Of a stretch of 64,000 bases of DNA, positions 11,405-26,400 are shown in pieces. Source of the DNA: Certhia americana (Eukaryota > Chordata > Aves > Passeriformes > Certhiidae); the NCBI GenBank assembly GCA_018697195.1, contig CM031857.1:51667471-51731470 (forward strand), written 5' to 3'. Under the pieces are notes generated by a model, which saw only the letters and a list, made by a program, of their open reading frames with translations, searched no databases and was not told the DNA's origin. The position numbers and the translations under genes are program-made. Position 1 is the first letter of the stretch, and every line of letters begins with the position of its first letter.

Positions 11405-14400
11405 GTAAGTATATATTACAAATTCTTCAATCCTAACAAATCCCTTGAAAGTGAAGGTAGGAAAGATTCTCTCTCGACAGAGAATCAAAAAAGCCAGTTT
11501 CTTGGCCCACTGAAAATTTGTATAACCTTAAATAGGTAAGAAGTAAAAAGCTTAAATCTACTCTCTTAAGGAAGACATCTTCTCTCAGGAACCAATAATT
11601 AAAAATGTACTACTAAAGCATATTATTTGCTCTCTTACTGCTTTTTGTTCATCTATTGTTTGTGACCTTTACTGGATTGAAAAATCTTGGAGAAAAAACC
11701 TTTGTAATTGATTTATACATTGCAGAAAGCAAAGGTTTCACTTCTGGGAGACCTTCAGCATTCTTCTGTATTTACCCTCTATTTCAGTGGAGATTTACAT
11801 ATAAGCCAGGCCTTGCGTCACCTTTTGCTAGAGCCAACAGATTCTGAGTGAATGAAATGAACTATCAGCTTTATTCCCTGATTTCTATACCCCTCTTTTC
11901 ATTTTATACATTTAAGAAAGAAAAAACTTTTTTTTTTCAAAAAGTAAAAAAAGAGAGTTCAGCCAACCGATTCTGATAATAGCAAAATCATTCACCTTTC
12001 ATTTTAGAAGCCTTTCGCAGAATAATCATTTTCCAAAAACACCTGTCTTGAGCTCAGAACTATCCTTTGTCTATGTGACATCATAGGTGAAGGACTTTGC
12101 TCTTCACAAAGTTCCCTGATTTTTGTGTGTAAAATGGACTTGAAAAAAATGAGGCTAAAGATAATGACCTATATTTTAAAGTTCATGAAATCATTTACTA
12201 CCAGAGTAGAGTTAAGAATGAAGGAAAGTAATAAAGAGGAAAAAAACCAATCCCAACCAGCTTAGCTTCCAACTCAGCCTTACCAAAGGATGTGGTCTTG
12301 ACTTCTGTGATCTCTTATTTCCAACATTTCACAGTGATATTGTGAGGAAGATTAGATACTTGTAACCCCATACATATGGTTATACAGGGAATTGATACCT
12401 CCCAATATATTAAAACATAAACTGGCGTAAATGTAGGTGCTAGTACATATAGATGCATAACTTTGTAGCATTTATTGTGTATTTATGACTATATATTCAT
12501 TGTCTTTCAATTCATGACCTAGTTCTGTTTCAAAACTTTGAGTTTATAGAGCTTTCTCTGAGTTACACCAGGTCATAAATTGAATTGGTAGTCCCTAGGA
12601 CATATTGCAGGCTTTTTTCTCGCCTATATATAGTGATTGATGTTTATAGGACTTAAATGGGACAGTTCAGAATTTGGAGATTAGTCAGAGAAAATTATTT
12701 TCTTTTAACCTCTACTCTGATTAACAAGGGTGATGGATTAGGTGATCTCCACAAGCCCAAGCTCAGCTATGTTTTGAGAGCCTGTTTTATCTTTAAAATT
12801 CTTATTGTTTGGACATTCATTCAAAATACTGGACAATCTGTTTTTCTGTTGTTTTAGATTTCTTATTACTGCCCCCAATGTGGTGCATTTGGGCACACAT
12901 GAGACGATAACAGTTCAAGTCCATGGGGCACAGAGCCCTGTGCAAGTTATTGCATACTTCAAAGATGAGACAAAAAATCAGCTCCTATCAGACAGGATCT
13001 ACTTTAACCTTAATCAAAATAATGGCTACCAAGAGATGAAGAAAATAATGGTGAGTCTGCCATCACAGCAATTTAAATTTTTTTATTTGGTGATAAAAAG
13101 CACATAATCTCTGCTTGGAATAGGCTGGAACCAAGACTACACTGATCCCCAGAGACATGTGACAAAACAAATTTCAGTGACAGCAGCAACCTATTCACCC
13201 AACCAGCTAATAAAACAATGCCTAATGTAATTTCACTGGTGATTGTGAATATTCTTTTTGTGCCATTCTTTTGTGAATATTCTTTTGTGCCCAAGCTCAA
13301 GATTTTATCGCACCGTGATAAATGAAATTTAGTTTGAGCACATTTAATTGTTTTTCACTGTTGAGTTTTCTCTCTGTTGAGTTTGCCTCGCTTAAACTAT
13401 GATTGCATTCATGCCTTTGGCTTACTACTGACCATTTTACAATACAGGAGAAAGTTGTAAAAATGTGTAGTCTCTCAGACCAAAGCCTGTGTTTTTCTAC
13501 AGATTTTTAAGTTGATTAATTCTTTACATCCTACATTGCATCATTTGCTCCTGGCATGATTTTTTGAACTCTTTCAGGATTTAGTTCAGTAGCACTAGTT
13601 TGGGTTATTTGGTTGGTTGGGAAAAAAAAAGCATACAGCAATATTCAGTTTTGCTCTGGTTGGTTACTCCAAAGCAACAGCTGTGCTTTCAAGTCAGGTT
13701 CCTGTCAAGAGTGATGCTTAGAAGCACCACCTTAAACTGCATGAAGTAAATCAGCAATCTCACAACCAAGATTTTAGCATAAGTAGGAATTGCAAGTTAC
13801 ATGCACATAGACTGAGGTCTCCCACCTGGAGTTATTGACACTGAACAGAAGAAAGTGTATTTCTGTAGTGGAAAATGGAGGATTACAGAGTATTTCTATT
13901 TTTAAAGAAATATTCACCTAGTAAGAAGGATATAACACCCAGTAAGAAAGATAAAATTGCATACCTTCTGTTAAATGGTGCTTACAAGATTATTTAAGCA
14001 GTTCAGCTGTTTTGGGGCCTCAGCTATGTGGTCCCAAAGTTACCAGGCTCATCTCTCACTATGTGGGGTCTTCCCTTTTATTCTCTTCAGGTCAAGCCAG
14101 GGAGTGTGCAGCAGAACCTGTTCAAGAAGAGTAATAGTCTGCCATATGTTCTACTGGTCACTGAAAGCAAGGAGCTTCATATGACTGCCAAGAGCACTCG
14201 CATCCTGCTGTCCTCCAAGAAAGGCTACATTTTTATCCAGACAGATAAGCCCATATACACGCCAAGTTCCCAAGGTTAAAATACAAATGCTGCTCTTCAG
14301 GTGTTGAATATGGATGTTACAAGGGCAGGATAAGAAGAAGTAATAATAACCCAGTTGTTCCGGCAGCCAGGGCTTCTGCAGGGTCTGCTCTGCACATTGC

Positions 14401-17400
14401 AGCAGCCCCTGTGGAAATGCCTCCAGAGCCAGAGTCACTTTTAAGGGAGACAGACAAAATCTGATCCTTTTTGTTAAAAAAGGTTAATGATACTTTCCTT
14501 TGGAAAAAAAAAGTTCATGACAAATCTGCCAAAAAAACCTACGTCCTACTGCTTCTGCATTTAACACCAGCAATGTTACCTTTGCTCCTTAAGACCACTA
14601 CTGCTTTGTTACTTATCAATTTAATTAATTAAGAAAAGAGGGAAGTAAAAAAAAGTTTTTGAGTTTGGTTTCAGGCCTCAGCTACAGAAGGAATAGAAAA
14701 GTGAGTTACATTCCCTGAGCAATTTTCAGAATTTGCTTCAAAAGTTATCTAATCATGTAACATGGGAAGGCTATGGAAGAATGCATTTTTTTAAAAATTT
14801 CTCAGGCTGCTTTTCACTAAAAGAAAGTGTTTTATCTTAAATTCAGTAACTCAGTTTACAGATTGCAATTATTAGTATCTAGAAAGGCCAGAAAGAAATT
14901 AGTGAACATGTTTATTCTTCTGTTGAACAGTCAGATACAGGATCTTCATTCTGGACAATGCCATGAGGCCAACACATGACACCGTTACTGTTGCTGTGCT
15001 AGTAAGTATGCAAAACCACTGCTAATGAGTGCTCCTTCAGCACAGGAGCTCTGGAAAACTTGTACAAAACATCCAAGAGCAGAACTATAACCGGGACTCC
15101 TCTCCAGAAACCTGTATTTGCACATAGTGAGATATCTGTAGTGATTTTTGGCCCATATCAGAAACGTGGAGACAATGTGACGTGAATATTAGAGTAGGAA
15201 AGTTAGCAAAGCATTTTCTCTTCCACAGGACTAGGACGTGACCTTGAGGTTTCGGATATTAATGTTTGACACCTGGTGCATAATTTCATGTTTGCTTCTT
15301 CTGTCTTAACAGAATTCCAAGGGAATGGTGGTTAAAAAGTCAGACCAGAAAATAAACGCAGTGTTTGGTGAACACTTCGATATACCTGACATAGCTGAGT
15401 ATGTTACTGCTGTGCCTTCTGCAACTAAGATTTTTAACTGCTGAATTTCTTGAACTACCTTTCAAAATTGTCTTTCTTTCACCATGGAGCACATATTGAG
15501 CCTATGATCAATATCTTTTTACCTTTAAGCACTTCATATTGGAGAGATGAATCCAGAATTTACTGTTAATATGCTGCAATTAGCAACATGTGTCCTGGTA
15601 AAGAACAATTTAACAAGCTGCTTTAATATCTGTTCAAACATATGGCTGCATTCAAGAGAGCTCTTCTAAAAAGGCTAGTCCGCAAAGTGTCATTAATTAT
15701 CTCTGATTTCAAACAGTCAAGCTTTTACCTAATATTCAGGGTCTTCTGGCATGCCAGGCTGATTTTGATATCTCAGAGAAGATAAGCTATAAGAAATAGT
15801 TGTTGAGTTCTCTGTTTCTGTGGACTTCTCTAAGGTAGTGGTTTGCAAATATGTTATCCTGCACTTCCTCATACTTTTTCTGAGTGTTTCCTAAGACATT
15901 TTGAAATATGTTGCTGGCTCCTCCCAGCAAAAAGACATCCATTAATTAATTATTTAGGGATGAGATCAAAGCAAGGAAAATATTATAATTCAGTGATAAT
16001 TTATGTTTTGGCATCATAGAATATCTGAGGAATTGTAATTAACTATTTTCTGCTGAATCTGGACTTTAGGCCTGGAACTTGGAAAATCAAAGCCTGGTTT
16101 CATCAACATGAAATGTCCAATGTTTCCACTGAATTTGAAGTTAAAAGATACGGTGAGATATTATAAAATTTACATTATAAATACAAGAAGTTATCACTAT
16201 GTGTTAAAAATTTACTGCAGTTATTAAATCTGGCTGTAGTTAGGAACTAGGGAAAACTTTCATGGTGTTTCAGGGCATCATTGCTATCTCTGATGCACAG
16301 AAGAAAAACTCTGGGTTTGTGTGGCTTTCCCTTATATTTAAGAAAGGAAACACCTCTGGTTTTATACTGATTTAGTAACTTTGTAAGCACTTTTTTAACA
16401 TTTTATCATAAAACAAAAGGAAGGTCTCTCCTACCACAATAAAAAAAGTAAATGAGATGAGCTCCATTTTGAAGTCATTGCAATTCTGGCTAAAGTTTGC
16501 AGTGAAGACTAGAATGGAAAATAAAAAGGAAAAGAAAACTGCCCATTTTGTATCAGTCAAATTCAGTCTGGAAGTTTATTAGAGTTATTCCTATCCTCAA
16601 AGAACCTTTTTTTAAGGAAAATAAAGGCCCTTTGGATAAAGTAAAAATATAAAAATGTAACAATTTGGTATAAGTGGTTTGATTTGATTTACATCAAATA
16701 AGAATTGATGTAAATAAATTGATTTATTTACACTGAAATCATACCTTCTTGTAAAATTAATGTGGGTTTGTTGTTTCATTGTTTTGTTTTTGGGGTTTTT
16801 TTTTCCTTTAAAGACAAAAGAAAATCTTGAGCTTGTATGAAAATCTGCTTAACAAAACTGATTTTGCCTTAGCTAGTGGAGGTAGCAGTATAGTGGAGAT
16901 TACTGCCTCCTCTCCAAACACCTGCAAGCAGGAGCAAATCACTGATGTACCTTCAGAGGCAAGTAGGTTGGCTTTGTAGGGGCAAATTCAGTGTGACACA
17001 GCTGATGCTGAGGAGCTCATATCCACACTCTACCCATTTCAGGGTGGGTTTAGTTCAGCCTGCTCCTGGTCCAGGGCACTTCATGCCCATAAGCAGTCAG
17101 AATTTATCTTCTGCCTTATTTTCATTGTAAATAAATAATTTTTTTTGTGCTTGAAGACTGCTCCACTATGTGGAGCAAAGCAGAATAAGAGATAATGACC
17201 AGTAGATTTGCTTCAGAAGAGCACTGCTAATTCAGACTAAAACATCCCCTCAAGTGCAACTGCCTTGTCTCAGTGTGTGTTGCGGTGACAAGAGTTTAAG
17301 GTATGTTTGAAACTCTCATGTCATGACCTTTTGTCTTCTTTTTTTTATGCAGAACTTCCAAGTTTTGAAGTCAAACTCATCCCACTTCATCCATATTACC

Positions 17401-20400
17401 ACATCTGGAATGAAAGCTTTGTGCTTGATATTGAGGCAAAGTAGGTGTTCCTAGAACCAGGCTGGTTTAGGAGGCAGATAAGCAGATATGAGTTTTGTGA
17501 CCTTTTCCTTGTCACTAACAGTTAGCTAGCTTCTGGCTTGATTTGGATCTGACTAATCTTATGAACTCTCTGTTTCTACCACTTACTTGAGACATCAGTG
17601 TCAAGTGCTACTGGGTCCAAGTCATGGTGATCAAGTTGGAACAAGATTTCAGTTTGCTAGCAAAGGTGGCTATTTAGGATTCTCCTCTGTGTTGCTAAGC
17701 AAGGTTCCAGGCAAATTGATTACCTGATTTTCTGTAAACTTTTTAGTTTAAACATTTTAAAATGTTCTAAAGCTTCTAATGTGCTATGTAATGTAATTCA
17801 AGTAGAGCTGGATTCAAGTTTGGGTATGTAATTTTCTCAAAGCACAGTGAAGTCTGTAAGTAGTAAGCTAGTGCTTGTTTGAGATTAATGATTTATGCAG
17901 AAAGTCTTCCAGGTTAGGAAATACAGATAATCAGAGGAGTTTCCATCACTACATCATCACTCATCCACTGCTGCACAGTAGTGAACTGGTCTGGATATGC
18001 CACAGCTACAGAGATCTCACACTGGCCAGACCACGGGACAGGGCTCAATGGCAAATTAATTATACCTTGTCCCTCAGCAAATTAGAATGGTATCAAACAC
18101 ATAGTTATTAAGGAAGGCAGACAATGAAAATTCAACCCACCAAAATGTTTTAATGAAAACAATTTTTTTGCTGTTGAATTTTCAGGTTCCATAAGAGTGG
18201 AAATGCTAAAAACTGCCTGTTAGGAGAATGACTAAATCAGAACTTGATACCTTTGGGGTTTTTTTTTCTTTTTCTAAAGATGATTAAATGTTATGAAATG
18301 AGAGCAGGCAGGTGGAAGCAGCTGGCCTTCTTTCACAACTGGGAGATTTCAGAGGAGCGAGGGCTGTTGGACTCCTGCCTGCTGCCCTTTACTGTGCTGG
18401 TCCTTCTGTTCCCCAGCACACCTTGAGAGAGCAGACAGAACCTCCTTGTGCTTGCCTGAACAAACTCAACTCTTCTTATCTCCCCTTGATCACCTTCAAA
18501 TCTTTATTTGGTCCTATTGAATAATCACTAGCTTTAATCATAGTCACTTGATTTTGTGATATGAAGTGATTTCAAATCACTGGCTTCAGTATTTTAATTC
18601 TTTCTGAAGTTTTCTCTGTGCTAGCTTCTATTGCAGCACTCTGTTTTGAGTTTATGAACTTCATACATATTTGACTCCTCATTAACATCAAAAAAAATTT
18701 AAGAAGAAAAATGGAGGTTCATTAACTGGATACAATTCTTTCCCTTATTGGAAAAGGTCCTAGTGGTGCTACACAGGCCTGCATGACTTTCATCAAAATC
18801 AGCGTACGGAATACCTGATAATTGAACTTATTTCTTTGACCTGGCCATGCATGTAATGAAGTTACTTGGATGTAATTGACTGTTGTTTTCCATGTATTAG
18901 CTCTGGCATTTAATGCGGTTTTCAGAAGAGCTGCGTCTCCGTTGGCTTTATTGGTATAGATCAGTGCTGCTGATCAGGTCAATTTGAAAGAGGCTTGTTT
19001 AAACAAAAATAAGCCATTACAAGACTGAGGTGAAGCAAGATCTCCACAAGCAAAAGACAACACCATGGCCATGATGGGTCTCATGGAGCACATTGCACAC
19101 TGTGCTGCTGGAAGATGCCATCTGCCAGGGCTTTCTTGAGTACAGAGCCAGGTGCAACAACATGTCCTATCCTCTCTTCGCATCACCTTTATAAAATGTT
19201 CAGAGGTGTTCCAGCCCGGTACTGATCTGACAAATATTTCACTTACATGAAGACCTTTATGTCATGCTGCCTAAATCAGTAGGAGTGACCTGGGGCAGAG
19301 AATGTCCACTCTACCCAATTCAAGTGTTAGAATATCAGCAGGTAGGATGTTCCTGCTGCAGGTCTTCAGAGGTACCAAGTATTTCATATCAATCCCTGAA
19401 ATTATTCTCCATCCCTTACTTTCTATGTTCTGCTCATGAGGTGTCTCATACAAAGGAATTAGCTGTTCATCCCAGCTAAATGGGATGAGTTGTGTAAGAC
19501 TTCTCTGAGCAACTGAAGTTCTCATTATTTTGTCAAAAAAAAAATTACTCTAGTGCAAATTTTATCAGATGATGTCTCCCCACGTGATGTTGCCAATGTG
19601 ACTTATTATATATATATATCTTAATATTTGAAATCAACACTTTGTACAAAGATCAGTAAAAGTTTTCATGGCTGAGGTACAAGAGAATGGGACTAAATTT
19701 TGTTTTCAAGCTATTAGTTACAAATGGCATGCCTAAAAATATTCCAATGTTTTTTCAGCATAAAATAATTAGTCTGCCTTACACTTGCTTTTTTTTAAAA
19801 TAATGATCCCTTTCCTCACTTTTCTTCCTTCCAAAGACACTCTTATGGGAAAGAGATTCAAGGTGCTGCATATGTGCGATTTGGCATAATCGATGAAAAT
19901 GAGAACAAAATATTTATTCCAGGCCTGGAGCAACAGCTATCAGTAAGTATTCAGTGGAACTACTCTCATTTTTTATATCTAAGCTGAATATCGCCAGGAA
20001 TTCTGGAAACTTAAGAGTCCATAATATTGTAGTTGTGATACAAGCAACCCTTTATTTCTAGTGGCAAAGTGGCAACAAGCCAGTAACGGCTGTCTCTCTT
20101 TCCTTTTTTTTTTTTTCTGTTAATTTTTTTTTAATTTTTCCTTCCCACTTTTGTTTTAGATCCAAAATGGAAAAGGAACAGTTACTTTAAGTACACCCCT
20201 TTTGGAAGAGAAATTGAGAAAGAGTATTTCCACTCTGGAAGGGTTTCATTTATATGTTGCTGTTACCACTGTAGAAACTGCAAGTGAGTACAATATGGCT
20301 TAGCTGATAATGTCTGTAAGATTCACATTGATATTTCTCTGGTGTAATCTGTTATGTGGGAAATCTGGTCTCACTGGATCCATCTTTGCTGCAAAGCTTC

Positions 20401-23400
20401 CTCATGCTGTAGGGAATTATCTAGAAGAATCTTAGATGGAAGGCAGCTGCTCAAACTCCAAGTTGCAGAAGAAGACACTAGGTAACATTGACTCTCACCA
20501 ACAACTGAAAATAAAAAAAAATCCTTCAGAAAATTAGATATCCAAGATATGCAACTCCATGGTTAATACCCCCACAGCAACATGTACTGTTTTATATTAA
20601 CAGGTGGTGAGATGAGGGAAGAGGAACTCAGCAATGTGAAGTTTGTGAGATCTCCTTATGCTGTTGATCTGTCTAACACCAAAAAGTATTTTGTGCCTGG
20701 AGCCCCCTTCTCTGTTATGGTATGTAGCGTTTTGTCCGTATCTGTCTGCACAGCAATGCATTTATATCTGCCCTCTTCCCTTGTCTGATCCAGTGGCAGC
20801 TCTGTAGGACAGAGACCTCCAAGAATAGGTACAGAGCTGCAGTTTGTATTTCTGGTTTGTATCATTTCTGTATGCTCAGAGCCTGAACAGCCAGAAAATT
20901 CTGGTTTTCTGTTCTAGAAGTCAGTGCGCACTGCTGCACTACAAAGTTTTATAAAACATTGCAGTCTCTTCCCCTCTTCCATATCAAAAGATTGAAACAT
21001 GAATTATAACAAATTAGTCCCACATCAAATTAAAATTCTGAAAAGTAAAACTTTTTTAAAAAATGCATCTAAGTTTATGTGACTTGAAATGTCACACCAT
21101 TGTTTTTCTAGAGTTTTCTATGAAGAGTTAAAGTCAGAAGTTTACCTTATAATAGTTAATGACAAATATCTCTGGGACCTGCTTAGACCAAATAGATGCT
21201 AAGTGAAAAACTGAGGTATTTTGTAATTTGTGCTCACAGATTTTACCTTAACTGAAGGCCAGACTGAGTCAATTGTTATCTCTTTTTCTCAATGCTCAGA
21301 TTTTTGAATGCTGGTGTGTACAGTTTTATATTTATTCTCAGTTTACAAAAATTATAATTATAAATTATAATTGCTTCTTGCTCGTGGGCATTTTTTAAAC
21401 ATAGGATTTTCTTTAAATAACAGCACTTCTTTTTTTCTTTTTTTTTTCTAATAGGTATCTGCCACTTCGGTCGATGGTGCTCCTGCTGCCTTCCTATTCA
21501 TCACTGCAACTGTTACCTTGTCTGGAAAACCCCCAATGAAGAAGACTGCCTTTTGTAATAGAGAGGGTCTGGTCTCCATTAAATTTGACATTCCCAGAGA
21601 TGCTCAAATGCTGGAAATAAGGGTAAAGAAAATGCAAACATCCATGTTTAAAAAATTTGGATTTTCAAAAGTATCCCACTGAGAATTGCTCATAAGACAG
21701 TTATAAATCACTGTGACAATTATCAGTTTTCATTGAATTAGCACAGAGGGTGGAACATGATTTCCTGTACCACCTGCATATCCTTGTCAGATAGTGTCAG
21801 ATATGTTAGAGAGAACAGGGATGTGAGGGATGTCTCAAGTGAAGGACATTCCTGTACATCACAGCCTAGGAACTACATTCTTTGGTTATAGTGGTGCATT
21901 TTGGGGTATTGGATGTGCATTTGCCTGGCATGAAGGACAGAAATGGACTGCAAGGAGTATCACCATACAAAGTGATAGAAAATTACGAGAAGAAAGTGAA
22001 GGAAAAGGTCCTGAGCAATGCAGAGAGTCAGCTACATCTACCCACTCAGAGGGTTCAGTTATGTGCACAATATAAAATGGGAAAAAACTTGCCTGAGTAC
22101 AAAATTACTTTATGATTTTTGACCCATTGATTATCCTTTAGAAAGAGCCAAGGGAGAGAAATATCAAATGCAAATACAGCAAGAGGCAAAATGGGAGAGA
22201 ACAAAGTAATTGAAATCCTGGATTTTGGTGCCAGGTTCTGCTGTTTAGGTCTCAGCAGTTTTTCCTCTCACTTCACAGCATTTTCCAAATAACCTGGCAC
22301 ACTATCAATTATTGTTGACACTGTACACTGTCTATACAATGTCTCTAAAGTGGGACACTTTACTCACTCTGTACTTTTCTTCTGTGACAGGTGAAAGCTG
22401 AAGAGGGGAAAGAAAGGTTAGAATCACCTGAAGTCAGTATCAGAGCTGAAAGATACCAGTCTGCTTCCCCAAACTACCTCAGTATCAGCATCCCACACAC
22501 TGTTGTGGCACCTGGAGAAACCTTACCCATCACCTTGAATGATATTCATCAGTCTGGCACTGGAAACATTGGCTATTTCTACTATATGGTAAACAGAATA
22601 GCATCGTATCAGTAATTTCTTTTAGAAATTATACAACCTGTAATATTTACCTAGTTATCAATACAAGGGAAAACCAAGGGGGTCCAGCAAAGGGCAAGTG
22701 GGATGATCAGTGTTCTGGCACACCTGACACCCCAAGGCTGAGGGGACTGGGCTTGTTCAGCTTGGTGAAGAGCCTAAGAGTGAGTTAACAGCAACCTAAA
22801 AATACTTGAAGAGGAATTAAGGTATAGCAGAGACAAGATGTCCTAGGTGGTGCCACTCAATATAACAAGGGACCAAGGTTAAAAATTATGGCCTAGAAGA
22901 CTCATTTTGGAAAAATCTATTTGCGAGTGATGAGTACAATATTGGAAGAGGTTCCCCAGAGAGTTGAGGGATTTTCCAGCAGTAGAAAAATTCAGCACTC
23001 AACAAGAGAAAACCTTACCAGTCTCACTTAGTCTTACCCTGGTGATGTCTCATCTTAGAGCAAGCAGCTAGACTAGAGATCTCCATAGCTCCTTTCCAGA
23101 AATTATTTCTATGATTCTGCTATTTTTCATATGTTTGCACTTATTTGGGGGGCATGTAAAATGCATAGTATTTATTTTGTTGAATGAGACAAATGTGTTT
23201 GTGGGTACATTCCAGGAGTGAATCTGTTGAATGTGTTTAATCCCCTTCTCCCTTTCTTTGTCCTAATTTCCCTTGGCAGCCTAAATCTCTCAGAATAAGT
23301 GCTAAGGTATCAGTTCCCATTTATTTTTAACAGGACTCTGATATATTGGAATAATTGTATCCCTAGGAGTGAAGTTTAGGTTTGGGGGTTGGTTTTCAAT

Positions 23401-26400
23401 GGATGATGTGTCACAGGGCTGGAATTTGCGCTGCCAGGCTTTGGGAAGGCACAGTGTCAGGCAGGATGTGTGGGAGGGAGGGTGGCAGACACTGCTGGAG
23501 CTCAGCAATGAGGGTCTCTCCCAAACTTTGGTCATCCTAACGAAGGCAGTGAGGATTTCAGACCAGGCTGCAGCATGCCTTCATTTCTTCCTGAAACCCA
23601 TTCACTTTGTGCTTAGGAAAGCTTCTCATATTTTGTCCAGGGAAGAGCACTCTCATTCCTGCCACTGTGCCTGGTTTTCATTCCTCTGACCACCCATGAC
23701 TACAGTTAACATAACGTAGGAAGGAAGGAGTTAAGTAGTGAAAGATGGGCTGAAATCAGTTAAAGACCAGTTTGTGGTACTTTATCCTGAAACCTCCTGC
23801 TCCAACTCTTTCACACTATCTGAAAGATTCACTACTGATTACAGATTAAATAATGATGATATCCTCCTGGGTGCGATGACCAGGCATTGTAGAAGACAAA
23901 ATTTAGACTACTAAATTTTGAGAACGGTGGGTACCCCTTCTCTACCTTTAAGATTGATTGTAGGGTGACAGATTTGTGTTTAAACGTGGGCCACAAGACC
24001 AGTGTAGCAGAAATTCATCACCCCGGTGTGCAGGTCTCCTCCAGGCTACTGGCATACAACTTGGCAATCAAAACAATTAATGCCATTAGAAGGGAATATA
24101 TTTTAAACAGAAATTGCCTCAAGGGAAAAAAAAATTAAATTATGCAACATAATGCTCTTTCTGGGACATAGTCACAGTATTTGATTTCTCGCTCTTTCTT
24201 CCTTGCAGGTTGTGGTAAAGGGAAAAGCAGAGCTTCTGGGAAGGGTCCCATCCTCAAACAAAGTGATAAACCTTAAAATCACTGAAAAGATGGTGCCTGC
24301 CTTTCGGTTTTTAGCCTACTACTTCGTTGAGAACGAGGGCCGGCAAGAGATCATCGCTGATTCCGTGTGGGTGGACGTCATGGACGTCTGTGAAGGAAAG
24401 GTGCTTTCAAAACTCGTGGCTTCTGTTGTTGTGTTCCAAAATTTTAAAATAAAAATAAAAAATGGGGTACTGGTAGAGCAAGTGCAGGCCTGGGATTATA
24501 AAGCAAAAGACATGTCATTTGTATTGAAAAGGAGTTATCAGGAGTCATGCCAAAAAGTATAGCTCAGAAAGGCTCCCAGGTTGTTCCTCAAAGAGATGAA
24601 AAATATAGTTTCTTACAGAAAAAATCACCCTATTAGTGTCTGTATTTTAGGAATCCTTCAGAAAACACTGATAGAATTGTTGAGGAGGAAGAATCTCTTT
24701 CTAACTTTGTCTTTTTGTAGTGATATGCGTCGCATGAAAGAAAGTGGGAAAAGTATGAATTTGAAGTAATTTTTCCAGCTCTTTAATTTCTGTTAAAAAT
24801 AATTTTCTGCATTTTGGTAGCTCTTCAAAAGCTTTAAGAAAGAATAGTTTACATTAGAAAATTAAGTGTAGATAAAATGAGAGGCCCTTTAAGCCTTTCT
24901 TTCATCTTTCCTCTCCTCTTCCTCCTCCTCATTTTGCGACCATAATGTAAAATGAAAAAACAACCATGACACAGGAATTTCTCCCAATAGCATGAAACAC
25001 AATTGCTGAAAATTGTCAACTGTCTAAAATGATTTTTTTACACTGAAAATGTTTGTTTTGGAAAAAGAATATGATAGTTGATTGGGGAAAAAAGTTTTCA
25101 AGAAAAAATTATCCATCTCCAACAGACAAACCAATCCAAGGACAAAATTCAATAGTGTTCACAGGCATTTCTAGTAATAATTCCCTATTGTTTCATAATC
25201 ACCATGGTTACTTCCTCTTTAAACCACAGAAGAGTGTGCATCAGAAGCAGATCTGTGTTTGCTCAGTTATGCTAAAAATTTCAAGTACATGATAGAAAGT
25301 AGGAAATATTATACCAGACTGGTTTAAGTTGGTTGATTTTGTACATTAATTAGTCTTTTGCTGTCTTTCATAGTAAGTTTGTTTCCACTGGAAAATAACA
25401 AAATTATATTGGAGACCTCAGTTCCACAAACCCCTGACACAAACTTTTAATTTCCCTTGGTGCTTAAATGTCATTGAAAGCAAACATCCAGTATTCTGCA
25501 AGATGCATCTTTCAGTTCCCCACGATTTCCTACAAGGTGAAGTATCTGCACCTACGTGTTCCAGAACGCAGGATCACAGCAGAAACTCCACAAAACAGGA
25601 ACATCTCCCAGCTTTTGACTGCTGACAGTCACAGCTGACAGTATCTTGGCGCAAAGAGTCTTCACTTTTAATTAACAAATATGATACTCTTGTTTCAATC
25701 TTTTCTATTTAGATTAAAGTGACAACAGAACAAGACATATATGAACCAGCAGACAACATCAATTTACAGATTGAAATGGACCATGCAGGAAAAGTTGCCT
25801 TAGCTGTGGTTGATAAGGCAGTTTTTATTCTGAATAAGAAAAATCAGCTTACAGCCAAAAAAGTAAGATATTTGTAAGAGGGAAATATCACATCTACTAG
25901 TCAAGCAAATTGTTTCCTGACTAATGAGAGGATTAAAATGTAATTAATGGCTATTAATTTCTTAGACAGTGCTTTGCAAAACTCAAAAATGTTTTTTCTT
26001 TTGCAATTTAAAATCTATTTCAGATGAATGGCACGTTTAAGATGTGTGGTATATTTAAGATGGGGATTTCCATCCTAAGGCAGACAAGTTTGTAAATTTA
26101 AAAAAGCATGGCTTGAAATCACTCCCTAACTAAAACCTCCCTCAGCTTTAATCTGCTTCCAAATGCAGCTTGCACCACCAGTTTGTTTTGCTTCTGCAAA
26201 TCAAAGGCTACAAGAATTTTTCTGATATATGTATAAACCATTTACAAGCACGTTCAATCCATCTGTGCCATTTTATTTGGCAGGTATTTAATGCTATGAA
26301 TTCGTATGATCTTGGATGTTCTGTGGGTGGTGGTGCAAATAGCATTCAAGTTTTCACTGATGTTGGTCTGGCTTTTATATCAGACACGATTCAATCCAAC

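Noticed and set aside
11252..11539. 95-codon + strand frame over exon 1
   Set aside because: It is a shadow in another phase. The signal peptide lies in the overlapping frame with a good donor.
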